This document shows, piece by piece, positions 25,782 to 34,151 of a stretch of 64,000 bases of DNA. The position numbers and the translations under genes were made by a program. The DNA is taken from positions 54,791 to 118,790 of the forward strand of contig JAVVVJ010000002.1 of NCBI GenBank assembly GCA_036652695.1, given 5' to 3'. Numbering within the stretch: position 1 is the first letter of the stretch; the number at the start of each line of letters is the position of its first letter. Under the pieces are notes generated by a model. The model was not told where the DNA came from, did not search any database, and saw only the letters and a list, made by a program, of their open reading frames with translations. This DNA is from Limiplasma sp036652695. GTDB taxonomy: Bacteria > Bacillota > Clostridia > Christensenellales > Aristaeellaceae.

Positions 25782-26266
25782 AAAACGAAACCGAACGTGA
25801 GTTTATTCGCTGCGGACGCCGCCGCCAGTGCATGCTCGCTGATGAGCTGATCAAGCTGCGTCCGCGTGAATACGACGCGATTGTAAAACAGCTTGGAAAT
25901 GGCAAATCGTTCGTATTTGATATTGTAGATGTCAGGCTCTCCAAAACCATCGGGGAAATCGCCCTGCGCGTGGGGGAAAGCGCAAGCTTGTTTTATTTAG
26001 GCCATGTTGGCTATCATATTGATGCACCCTTTCGCGGCAGGCATGCCGCGTTGCATGCCTGCCGCCTTTGCCTGCCCATTTTTCGGGCGCTGGGCATGCG
26101 CTCCTTCGTGATAACCACGGACGAGGACAATGCCGCCAGCATTCGCACCTGTGAGCAGCTCGGCTGCGTGCTGGAAAGTACCGTAGCTGTGCCGTTATGG
26201 TGCCGCGAGGAGTTTCAAATCAGCGCCCGAAAACGGCGCTATGTCTGCGAAATTCCCGATGGCTGA
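25778..26266 (+). CDS. GNAT-family N-acetyltransferase
   Basis: 162 residues. The acetyl-CoA fold is visible as GEIALRVG, FYLGHVGYHIDAPFRGRHAALHACRL (motif A region) and ITTDEDNAASIRTCEQLGCV, as in RimJ/RimL-like acetyltransferases. The acceptor is unknown. It overlaps the kinase gene by 4 nt and is probably translated with it. The residue pair NAASIR matches the usual N-x-A/P-S motif of GNAT enzymes. Confidence 0.82.
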   Translation: MKNETEREFIRCGRRRQCMLADELIKLRPREYDAIVKQLGNGKSFVFDIVDVRLSKTIGEIALRVGESASLFYLGHVGYHIDAPFRGRHAALHACRLCLPIFRALGMRSFVITTDEDNAASIRTCEQLGCVLESTVAVPLWCREEFQISARKRRYVCEIPDG

Positions 26267-26358
26267 ACGAAACATGCGGTGAAAATGCGGTTATGGCTTT
26301 TCTTTTTGCATAAGATAGGGTAAAATATGATGGGATGTTTTGGAGAGGTGGTGCTTGT

Positions 26359-27156
26359 TTGGACGAGGAGATTCTGGGCTGCCGCATCTTTTACCGCTAT
26401 GAGCAGCGCAGAGACGCGCAGGAGCCAACCATTTTGCTCCTGCACGGCTGGGGGTGCGACAACTCCATCTTTTCCTTTATTGAAAGCGGGCTGAGCGCTT
26501 CGGCTTCGGTGTTGACGCTGGATTTTCCCGGGCACGGCAAGAGCGATGAGCCGCCCCAAGCATGGGGCGTGCCGCAGTATGCGGAGCAGGTGATGGCGCT
26601 GCTTGAAAAGCTTGGCATCAAAAAGGTGCGCATAATCGCGCATTCCTTTGGCGGGCGCGTCGCAATCTATATAGCGTCGCAAAACCCCGCGCTTGTTGAT
26701 AAGCTAGTGATTACGGGAGGAGCGGGCATTCGCGGCCCCGTGCCTCAGAGCCAGCAAAAACGCCAGCGCCGCTATAAGCGCTACAGTGCGGCACTGGCTG
26801 CGCTTGCTGGGATCAAGCCCCTTGCGCCGGCGGTGGAGGCTTGGCAGGCGGCGCTTCGCAACCGTTTTGGCTCGCCGGATTATATCAAGCTGAGCGAGAA
26901 CATGCGCAAGAGCTTTGTCAAAATCATCTCGCAGAACTTGTTTCCAATGCTCCGGCAGATCACCGCGCCGACCTTGCTCATCTGGGGCAGCGCCGATACG
27001 GAAACCCCGCTGTGGATGGGTCAGCAAATGGAACAGGAAATCCCGGATGCAGGGCTTGTGATTTTTGAAGGACGCTCACATTTTGCCTTTATTGAGGAAT
27101 GGCAACGCTTTTTGCTGATTGTGAAGGCGTTCTTTAAGGAAGAGGAGGGGAAATGA
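26359..27156 (+). CDS. Alpha/beta-fold hydrolase
   Basis: 265 residues from TTG 26359, which has GGAGAGG about 10 nt upstream; ATG 26335 would add 8 residues. The catalytic triad is visible: nucleophile serine in AHSFGGR, acid in WGSADTETPL, histidine in GRSHFAFIEEW. The oxyanion stretch is LLHGWGCD. There is no signal peptide, so it is cytoplasmic. It overlaps the MurF-like gene by 4 nt (ATGA), which implies a linked role with cell-wall precursor enzymes; the substrate is not known. Confidence 0.85.
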   Translation: MDEEILGCRIFYRYEQRRDAQEPTILLLHGWGCDNSIFSFIESGLSASASVLTLDFPGHGKSDEPPQAWGVPQYAEQVMALLEKLGIKKVRIIAHSFGGRVAIYIASQNPALVDKLVITGGAGIRGPVPQSQQKRQRRYKRYSAALAALAGIKPLAPAVEAWQAALRNRFGSPDYIKLSENMRKSFVKIISQNLFPMLRQITAPTLLIWGSADTETPLWMGQQMEQEIPDAGLVIFEGRSHFAFIEEWQRFLLIVKAFFKEEEGK

Positions 27157-28784
27157 GCATGCTGCTTTGGCAACCATGGCTGATTGCCGTGCTGCTCCCC
27201 GTGCTGTGTTCCCTTTTTGCCGCGCATGGGCTTTTGCACTATTTTCAATTGGAGAGCTATCAGTTTCCCGGCTATTTTCGCACGCTGCTTCGCAACCGCG
27301 TTCACAGCTTTCTGCCCGGCCTATGCACGTCGGTTGCCTGCGTGGGACTGATGTACCTGCTGGATTTGCTCATGCGCTGGCAGGAGCGCAATCCCGGATC
27401 GCTGCTGGCGTCGCTAGGCGGCTTCCTGCTCCTTGCGCTTTCCGGCTTCATCGGCTATGGCATCTCGCGCACCCTTTCGGAAAAAAAATCCAAAAAGAAG
27501 TTTGCTTTTACGGGACGCGTCAAGCGTCTTTATGTTGTTTTCTTTTTGGTCATGCTCGGCTGCTCCCTTGCAGTTTGCGCAATGTCGCCGCTTGCGGTTC
27601 TTCCCGCGCTCTGGCCGCTGCTGCTGCCGTTTGTGGTTGCGCTCTCCGGCCTTTTTGCATGGCCGATTGAGAAGCTGATCAGCGAGTTATACTTTCGGGA
27701 CGCACGGCGCAAGCTGCTTGCCAATCCCAACCTGACGCGCATTGGCATTACGGGCAGCTATGGCAAAACCTCCGTCAAGCATATTCTGGGCACTATTTTG
27801 AGCGAAAAGCATCCAACGCTCATTACGCCCGCAAGCTATAACACGCCCATGGGCGTCACACGCACCATTCGCGAAAAGCTGAACCCGTCTCACCAGATTT
27901 TTGTTGGGGAGATGGGCGCGCGCCATGTGGGCGATATTCGGGAGATGTGCCGGCTTGTGCGCCCGACCATCGGCATCATCACATCGGTTGGGCCGCAGCA
28001 TCTGGAGACCTTCAAAACGGTCGAGCGCGTGGCAAGCACGAAATATGAGCTGATTGAGGCGCTCCCGCAGAAGGATTCGCATAGCTATTTCTACGATGAC
28101 GGCAGCTTTTGCCTACAGATGTGGCAAAAAACAACCAAGCCAAAAACCCTCTGCGGCACAAACCCCGAAACGGCGGATTGCTGGTACGATGACGTGCGCG
28201 TTTCCGCAGAGGGCAGCACCTTCATGCTGCATTTGCGGGATCGCGGCAGCATTGAGTGCCATACGCGATTGCTGGGCGAACATAACATCCACAACATTGT
28301 GCTAGCAGCCGCCGTGGCGAGTGATTTGCACATGTCCCTCAAGCAGATTTCCCATGGCATTGAAAAGCTGCAACCCATCCGCCATCGGCTGGAGCTTTTG
28401 CATAGCGCAGGCGGCTTTACCATCATCAACGATGCCTTCAACTCCAATCCTGTGGGCGCGAAAGCAGCCTTGCAGGTGTTGAGCGGCTTCCCGAAGCGGC
28501 GTATCATCATCACGCCCGGCATGGTGGAGCTGGGGCGCGAGGAAGCGGAGTACAACCGCGCTTTTGGTCGCACGATGGCCGCTTGCGTGGACATTGCCAT
28601 CATCGTGGGCAAGGGTCGTGCCGCGCCCATCATCGAAGGGTTACGGGAGGCGGGATTCCCGCAGGAAAGCATCCACCGTGTAGACAGTCTGGATGAATCC
28701 ACAGCGCTGCTGCACACGCTGGTTCTTCCGACAGATACCGTGCTCTATGAAAACGATTTGCCAGATCATTATCAGGAAGCTTAA
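27153..28784 (+). CDS. Membrane-anchored MurF-like Mur ligase
   Basis: 543 residues. The first 185 or so hold about five or six hydrophobic segments (for example WLIAVLLPVLCSLFAAHG, LYVVFFLVMLGCSLAVCAM, LLLPFVVALSGLFAWPI). A Mur ligase catalytic core follows: P-loop GITGSYGKTS, then GEMGARHVGDI, GEHNIHNIVLAAA, and the C-terminal INDAFNSNP and TPGMVELG. These resemble UDP-MurNAc-tripeptide:D-Ala-D-Ala ligase (MurF), but the usual soluble N-terminal UDP-binding domain is replaced by membrane segments. It would add D-Ala-D-Ala or a related dipeptide to a membrane-bound or cytosolic precursor. It sits between an alpha/beta hydrolase and a Ddl gene. Confidence 0.85.
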   Translation: MSMLLWQPWLIAVLLPVLCSLFAAHGLLHYFQLESYQFPGYFRTLLRNRVHSFLPGLCTSVACVGLMYLLDLLMRWQERNPGSLLASLGGFLLLALSGFIGYGISRTLSEKKSKKKFAFTGRVKRLYVVFFLVMLGCSLAVCAMSPLAVLPALWPLLLPFVVALSGLFAWPIEKLISELYFRDARRKLLANPNLTRIGITGSYGKTSVKHILGTILSEKHPTLITPASYNTPMGVTRTIREKLNPSHQIFVGEMGARHVGDIREMCRLVRPTIGIITSVGPQHLETFKTVERVASTKYELIEALPQKDSHSYFYDDGSFCLQMWQKTTKPKTLCGTNPETADCWYDDVRVSAEGSTFMLHLRDRGSIECHTRLLGEHNIHNIVLAAAVASDLHMSLKQISHGIEKLQPIRHRLELLHSAGGFTIINDAFNSNPVGAKAALQVLSGFPKRRIIITPGMVELGREEAEYNRAFGRTMAACVDIAIIVGKGRAAPIIEGLREAGFPQESIHRVDSLDESTALLHTLVLPTDTVLYENDLPDHYQEA

Positions 28785-28804
28785 AGCAGTTGGAGGTTAT
28801 CAAG

Positions 28805-30010
28805 ATGAACAAAATACAGCTTGGAGTGGTTTTTGGCAGCAGAAGCTGCGAGCATGAGGTATCCATCATCAGCGCGATACAGCTCATGCGCGCGGTGGAT
28901 CGCCAAATCTATGATGTCATCCCTGTGTACATCAGCAAAAAAGGCGAATGGTTCACGGGCGACCCACTGTTGGAAATATCCAGCTATACGCCTCTTGATG
29001 AAAACCGCAAGGGAATTGTGCGCGTAAACTTGGATGTGACCGCTGGTTCGGGCGCTTTGATGGCTGTGGAGCACGGCAAGGGTCTCTTCGGCAAGGAGCG
29101 GCAGGTAGTGGTTGCGCGGTTGGACTGTGTGATTCCCGTGCTGCACGGCATGCACGGCGAGGATGGCACGTTGCAGGGTCTATTCGAAATTTGCAACATT
29201 CCCTATGCAAGCTCCGGCGTAGGCGCTTCTGCCATGGGAATGGATAAGGTATACATGAAGCAATTTTTCCGCGGCTGCGGCTTCCCGGTGCTGCCGAGCT
29301 GCTGGTTTTTGCGCAGTGCTTGGCAAAAAAATCGGGAGGAGGTTTTTCGCAAGGTAGAGGCGGAGCTTCCCTATCCCGTGTTTGTAAAGCCCGCGTCCCT
29401 TGGCTCCTCCATTGGCGTAACCAAGGCGGAAGATCGCGAGAAGCTGATAGAAGCGCTGGAGCTTGCCTTCGAGTTTGACCGCAAGGTGCTGGTGGAGCAG
29501 GGGATCAACGATCCGATTGAGCTGAACTGCGCGGTGCTTGGGTACAATGGCAAAGCGAAGGCCAGCGAGATCGAAATGCCACTTTCAGGCGGAGATCTGC
29601 TCACGTTTATGGATAAGTATGGCAACAACTCCACCAAGGGCATGGCATCGCTCAAGCGGGTTTTGCCCGCGCCCATCGAGCCTGAGCTTCGCGACCGCAT
29701 TCAAACGCTGGCGATTGATATCTTTCATGCCATGGATTGCAAGGGCGTTGTGCGCATCGATTTTATGTTTGATGCGGCGTCGGAATCGCTTGTGATTACA
29801 GAAATCAATACCATTCCCGGCTCCATGGCGTTTTACCTGTGGGAGCCATGCGGCGTTTCCTATAGCATGCTGGTGGATGAGCTTGTGCAGTATGCCATGG
29901 AGGCACAGCAGGATAAGGATAACAACAATTTTGCCTATACCTCCGATATTTTGAACAACATCAGCCTTGGCGGCAAGGCTGGCGCAAAAACAGGCTTGAA
30001 AAATTCGTAA
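28805..30010 (+). CDS. ddl: D-alanine--D-alanine ligase family protein
   Basis: 401 residues from ATG 28805, which has GGAGG 8 nt upstream. It is an ATP-grasp ligase: FGSRSCEHEVSIISA at the N terminus, VIPVLHGMHGEDGTLQG, SSGVGASAMGMDK, VKPASLGSSIGVTK, and the C-terminal Mg-binding RIDFMF...ITEINTIPGS. It makes the D-Ala-D-Ala dipeptide used by MurF-type ligases, and the gene before it is such a ligase. The INTIPGS stretch followed by MAFYLWEPCG differs from common Ddl enzymes (INTMPGFT), so another D-amino-acid or hydroxy-acid acceptor is possible. The last 30 residues are Asn/Gly/Lys-rich and atypical. Confidence 0.88.
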   Translation: MNKIQLGVVFGSRSCEHEVSIISAIQLMRAVDRQIYDVIPVYISKKGEWFTGDPLLEISSYTPLDENRKGIVRVNLDVTAGSGALMAVEHGKGLFGKERQVVVARLDCVIPVLHGMHGEDGTLQGLFEICNIPYASSGVGASAMGMDKVYMKQFFRGCGFPVLPSCWFLRSAWQKNREEVFRKVEAELPYPVFVKPASLGSSIGVTKAEDREKLIEALELAFEFDRKVLVEQGINDPIELNCAVLGYNGKAKASEIEMPLSGGDLLTFMDKYGNNSTKGMASLKRVLPAPIEPELRDRIQTLAIDIFHAMDCKGVVRIDFMFDAASESLVITEINTIPGSMAFYLWEPCGVSYSMLVDELVQYAMEAQQDKDNNNFAYTSDILNNISLGGKAGAKTGLKNS

Positions 30011-30025
30011 GCACAAAGGAGCAAT

Positions 30026-31906
30026 ATGGTCGAATTATCGCAAATAAAAACGCCGGCGGATATCCGGGGCTTGAACTTGGAGGAATGTGAAGACTTGGCG
30101 GATGATATCCGCACCAAGATCATCCGCACGGTATCACAAAACGGCGGACACCTATCCTCCAACTTAGGCGTGGTGGAGCTTACGCTTGCACTGCATCGCG
30201 TGTTTCACACACCGCAGGATCAGCTGGTTTTTGACGTTGGTCACCAAACCTATGCGCACAAACTGCTGACCGGGCGGTATGACCAATTTGATACACTGCG
30301 CACCTATGGCGGCATTTCAGGCTTTCCAATGCGCGCTGAAAGCGAGTACGATTGTTTTGAGGCGGGTCACGCGTCCACATCGATATCCGCAGCGCTTGGC
30401 CTTGCGCGGGCGCGCGACGCGCTGGGGCAGAAGCATCATGTGGTGGCTGTGGTAGGCGATGGCGCGTTAACAGGCGGCATGTGCTACGAGGCGCTGAATG
30501 ACTGCGGGAACACCAAAACGCGGTTGATTGTGATCCTTAACGATAATGAGATGTCCATCGCAAAAAACGTCGGCGCGCTCAGCAACTATCTTTCCACCTT
30601 GCGCTCAAGCGCGGGCTGGGTATCCACCAAGAACCGCGTCAAATCCCGGCTGAATAGAATTCCAGTGATTGGCGCGCCGCTCTATGGTGTGGTGCATACT
30701 GCCAAGCGGATCATCAAAAGCGCCTTCATGGATGAAAGCTTCTTTTCTTCGCTAGGCTTTCGCTATTTGGGTCCAATCAACGGGAATGATTTGACTGCGC
30801 TGGAAAACATCCTCGAGCGTGCAAAGAGCCTTGAGGAACCGGTGGTCATCCACTGCATCACCAAAAAAGGCTATGGGTATAACCGCGCGGAGCGAAAACC
30901 CGAGGAATTTCACGGCACGCCGCCCTTTTTCATTGAAAATGGGGAGCTGCTGACTTCCAGCTGCCGTCCAAACGGCGAAGTCGCCTGCACGGAGCTGATC
31001 GCAATGGCAGAGGAACGGCCAGAAATCCGCGTGATCACCGCCGCCATGACGATGGGTACCGTTACGAACCTTTTTCAAAGCGCCTATCCCGACCGTTTTT
31101 TTGATGTGGGCATTGCGGAAGAGCATGCCGTTACCATGTGTGCCGGGCTTGCCTCCGGCGGACTTAGACCGTTCTTCTTCGTATATTCCACATTTTTGCA
31201 GCGCGGATATGATCAGGTGCTCCATGACGTATGCCTGCAAGACCTGCCCGTGGTGTTGATGATTGACCGCGCGGGGATTTCCAATGAAGATGGCAAATCC
31301 CATCAAGGGCTGTTCGATATCGCATACCTGCGCCATATTCCTCACATGACGCTGCTCTCCCCGGCGAGCGGCGCAGAACTTGCGCTCATGGTGCGAGCCG
31401 CCTATGAATTGTGCGCGCCCTGCGCGATCCGCTATCCCAAGAACGCGTCAAAGCTGCCGGATGACTTTGAAATCACGAGCTTTCAGGTGGGAAAATGGCT
31501 GACGCTGCGCGAGGGCGCAGACGCCATTGCCATTGCCACAGGCACCATGACGGCGGCGGCGCTGCACGTGGCGGAGCGTTTGGCGCAAGAGGGACGCACG
31601 CTTTGCGTGATCAACGCGTCCACAATGAAGCCGCTGGACGAGAACTGCTTGAACGCGGTCTTTGCACGGAAGCTTCCAATCTTTACGCTGGAGGAGCATG
31701 CATACCTTGGCGGCTTTGCCAGCGCTGTGCTGGAATACGCGGCAATTGTAGGCGCAAGGCCGGAAATTCGTCCCTTCGCCGTGCAGGATGCGTTTGTGCC
31801 GCATGGCGATCACCAGCATCTGCTCAAGGATGTTGGGCTGGATGACGATAGCCTTTTTGACGCCATGCTTGCGCACCTGCAAAAGGAGAAGAATGATGAG
31901 CGATAA
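30026..31906 (+). CDS. dxs: 1-deoxy-D-xylulose-5-phosphate synthase
   Basis: 626 residues, the usual size. It condenses pyruvate and glyceraldehyde 3-phosphate in the MEP isoprenoid pathway with thiamine diphosphate. The N terminus GGHLSSNLGVVELTLALH and DVGHQTYAHKLLTG, the ThDP motif GDGALTGGMCYEALN...ILNDNEMSIAKN, and the transketolase-like VGIAEEHAVTM are all diagnostic. AAAGGAG precedes the ATG. It ends 11 nt inside the start of tlyA, beginning the dxs-tlyA-nadK-argR-recN run that is conserved in Clostridia. Confidence 0.97.
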   Translation: MVELSQIKTPADIRGLNLEECEDLADDIRTKIIRTVSQNGGHLSSNLGVVELTLALHRVFHTPQDQLVFDVGHQTYAHKLLTGRYDQFDTLRTYGGISGFPMRAESEYDCFEAGHASTSISAALGLARARDALGQKHHVVAVVGDGALTGGMCYEALNDCGNTKTRLIVILNDNEMSIAKNVGALSNYLSTLRSSAGWVSTKNRVKSRLNRIPVIGAPLYGVVHTAKRIIKSAFMDESFFSSLGFRYLGPINGNDLTALENILERAKSLEEPVVIHCITKKGYGYNRAERKPEEFHGTPPFFIENGELLTSSCRPNGEVACTELIAMAEERPEIRVITAAMTMGTVTNLFQSAYPDRFFDVGIAEEHAVTMCAGLASGGLRPFFFVYSTFLQRGYDQVLHDVCLQDLPVVLMIDRAGISNEDGKSHQGLFDIAYLRHIPHMTLLSPASGAELALMVRAAYELCAPCAIRYPKNASKLPDDFEITSFQVGKWLTLREGADAIAIATGTMTAAALHVAERLAQEGRTLCVINASTMKPLDENCLNAVFARKLPIFTLEEHAYLGGFASAVLEYAAIVGARPEIRPFAVQDAFVPHGDHQHLLKDVGLDDDSLFDAMLAHLQKEKNDER

Positions 31907-32705
31907 GCTGCGCGTTGATCTTGCGTTGGTACGTCAGGGGCTAGCTCCGAGCCGCGAGCGCGCACAGGCGCTCATCATGGCTGGACAGGTATATATGCGT
32001 GAGGTGAAGGTATTGAAGCCCTCCGAGCAGGTGATGCCGGAGGAGGAGCTTACGCTAAAGGGGCACGCGCACCCCTTTGTAGGGCGCGGCGCACTGAAGC
32101 TGGATAAGGCGCTCCACGTTTTTCATGCGAACGTGACCGGCATAACCGCTATGGATATCGGCGCAGCTACGGGCGGCTTTACCGATGTGCTGTTGCAAAA
32201 TGGCGCAAAGCATGTCTACGCCATCGATGTGGGCTACGGACAGCTGGATTGGAAAATCCGCAATGATGAACGCGTCACGGTGCTTGAACGCACCAATGCG
32301 CGCTATTTGACCCATGAACAAATTCCCTGCAAACCAGACCTGACCGTGATGGATGTCTCCTTTATCTCCGTCAAGCTGATTTTGCCGGTTGCGGCGGAGC
32401 TGATGGCACATCAGGGGCGCTTTTACATTCTCATTAAGCCGCAGTTTGAGGCAGGGCGGGAGCATGTGGGCAAAAAGGGTGTCGTGCGTGATCCAGCGGT
32501 GCATCAGCAGGTGATTCAGAGCATCGCGGCGTTTGTGCCCAGCTTTGGCTACCACATGGCGCAGCTCGATTTTTCACCCGTGACCGGCCCGGAGGGCAAT
32601 ATCGAATACATTACGGAGCTGCTGCCCGGCGTGGAAGAACCATGCGGACTTACCCAAATCGCCGAGGTGGTGGCGCTTGCGCACAAAACCTTAGCGAAGG
32701 CATAG
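31896..32705 (+). CDS. tlyA: TlyA-family rRNA methyltransferase
   Basis: 269 residues from ATG 31896 (31893 also possible) with AAGGAG 7 nt upstream. The N-terminal S4 RNA-binding domain (RVDLALVRQGLAPSRERAQ) is followed by an FtsJ-type SAM domain with MDIGAATGGFTDVLL, YAIDVGYGQLDWKIR, DLTVMDVSFIS and LIKPQFEAGRE. In relatives it 2'-O-methylates cytidines in 16S and/or 23S rRNA. It overlaps the end of dxs by 11 nt in a different frame. Confidence 0.93.
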   Translation: MSDKLRVDLALVRQGLAPSRERAQALIMAGQVYMREVKVLKPSEQVMPEEELTLKGHAHPFVGRGALKLDKALHVFHANVTGITAMDIGAATGGFTDVLLQNGAKHVYAIDVGYGQLDWKIRNDERVTVLERTNARYLTHEQIPCKPDLTVMDVSFISVKLILPVAAELMAHQGRFYILIKPQFEAGREHVGKKGVVRDPAVHQQVIQSIAAFVPSFGYHMAQLDFSPVTGPEGNIEYITELLPGVEEPCGLTQIAEVVALAHKTLAKA

Positions 32706-32738
32706 CGAGGCTGTACAGCGCCGCCGATGGATCCATGC

Positions 32739-32767
32739 TTGTATAAATATGCAGCATATGATATACT
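32739..32767 (+). promoter_or_regulatory. Sigma-A type promoter of nadK
   Basis: The -35 TTGTAT (32739-32744), a 17-nt spacer and the -10 TATACT (32762-32767) lie about 27 nt before the nadK start. This suggests nadK-argR-recN can be transcribed apart from dxs-tlyA. Confidence 0.55.
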
Positions 32768-32794
32768 ATACGATGAAAAGGCGGGCGTTTGCAG

Positions 32795-33640
32795 ATGAAA
32801 GCGATGTACCTAGTTATGCACCAGCGCAAGCCCAATGTCGTTGCCCTTACCGAACAAATCGTTTCCACCTTCCATCGCGCGGGCATGTCCGTCACAGCAG
32901 AGCCATGGCTGGAGGAGCGCATGGGGGAGCGCGCAGGAGCGTTGTTTGCGCATGCTGCGCCTGCGTGCTGCGAGGCCATCGTATCCGTGGGGGGAGACGG
33001 CACGCTGCTGCGCTCCAACATGCTTTCCGTTACCTACAACCTGCCGCTGATTGGCGTAAACGTTGGCACGCTGGGCTTTATGGCTGAGGTAGAGCTGCAA
33101 GGCTTGGATGCTGCCTGCGCCCGGCTTGCCGCAGATGAATACACCATTGAGGAGCGCATGATGCTCAAGGCGGATCTGGGAGGCAGGGCGTTGCTTGCGC
33201 TCAACTATGTGGTGCTGAGCCGAGGCGCTTATTCGCGCCTCATCGGCCTCAACGCCTACGTGGGAGAAGAGCCGATCGGTCGCTATATCGCGGATGGGTT
33301 GATTGTATCAACGCCCACCGGCTCCACGGGATATTCGCTTTCCGCAGGCGGCCCCATCGTATCGCCGGAAGTGGAATGCATGCTGCTCACGCCCATTTGT
33401 GCCCATTCGCTTCAACATCGCCCGGTCATTACCTCTGCCGCGCAGCGCGTGAGCGTGCAGCTGGATAGGGAGCACGCGCCCAAGGCATTGGTCTGTATCG
33501 ATGGGCGGCAAAGCTATGAGCTTACGGCCGATCAAACGCTCGTGATCACACGGGCGGAGCGCAAGGCTCAGTTTATCCGCTTGGAGCCGAGAAGCTTCTT
33601 TTCCATGATCCGCTATAAACTATCGGAATGGAGCTGCTAA
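32795..33640 (+). CDS. nadK: NAD kinase
   Basis: 281 residues. The catalytic GGDGT motif is in VSVGGDGTLLRSN near residue 70, followed by GVNVGTLGFMAE, the NE/D-type NY stretch ALNYVVLSRG, and STPTGSTGYSLSAGGPIVSP. It phosphorylates NAD to NADP using ATP or polyphosphate. The ribosome binding site before ATG 32795 is weak (AAAGGCGGG). Located between tlyA and argR as in many Clostridia. Confidence 0.95.
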   Translation: MKAMYLVMHQRKPNVVALTEQIVSTFHRAGMSVTAEPWLEERMGERAGALFAHAAPACCEAIVSVGGDGTLLRSNMLSVTYNLPLIGVNVGTLGFMAEVELQGLDAACARLAADEYTIEERMMLKADLGGRALLALNYVVLSRGAYSRLIGLNAYVGEEPIGRYIADGLIVSTPTGSTGYSLSAGGPIVSPEVECMLLTPICAHSLQHRPVITSAAQRVSVQLDREHAPKALVCIDGRQSYELTADQTLVITRAERKAQFIRLEPRSFFSMIRYKLSEWSC

Positions 33641-33676
33641 ACGGAGTCGCATCGTTTGCAAGGAGGAATGCGGAAC

Positions 33677-34126
33677 ATGAAATCATCCCGTCAGGTCGCT
33701 ATTTTGGAGATCATCGCTTCAAGATCCGTTGAAACGCAGGAGGAGCTTGCCGACGAGCTTCACAAGCACGGCTTTCAGGTGACGCAGGCCACCGTATCGC
33801 GAGATATCAAGCAGCTGCGCCTCATTAAGGTGCTTTCGCCAAGTGGCTCCTACCGCTACGCCATCGCCGAACGTGGCGAAGGGGAGCTAAACGAGCGGTT
33901 GATCCGCATGTTTCGGGATACGGTGCTAAGCATTACAAGCGCCTATAACCAAATTGTGATTAAAACGCTTCCCGCCAGCGCCAACGCGGCGGCGGAAACC
34001 GTTGACAGCCTGCAATGGTCGGAAATTCTGGGCACCATCGCGGGTGATAACACCATACTGATGATCGTGCGCAGCGTGGAGGACGTGAGACCCGTAATGG
34101 AGCGGCTAAACGCCATGATCCACTAA
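33677..34126 (+). CDS. argR: Arginine repressor ArgR/AhrC
   Basis: 149 residues, exactly family size from ATG 33677 (GGAGG 10 nt upstream). The N-terminal winged helix reads SRQVAILEIIASRSVETQEEL...QVTQATVSRDIKQLRLIK. The C-terminal arginine-binding and oligomerisation domain has LPASANAAAETVDSL and ILGTIAGDNTILMIVRS. It controls arginine biosynthesis and catabolism genes as an arginine-bound hexamer. No ARG box was identified nearby. Confidence 0.96.
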   Translation: MKSSRQVAILEIIASRSVETQEELADELHKHGFQVTQATVSRDIKQLRLIKVLSPSGSYRYAIAERGEGELNERLIRMFRDTVLSITSAYNQIVIKTLPASANAAAETVDSLQWSEILGTIAGDNTILMIVRSVEDVRPVMERLNAMIH

Positions 34127-34151
34127 CGCATAGGAAAGGAATGTGCGATCG

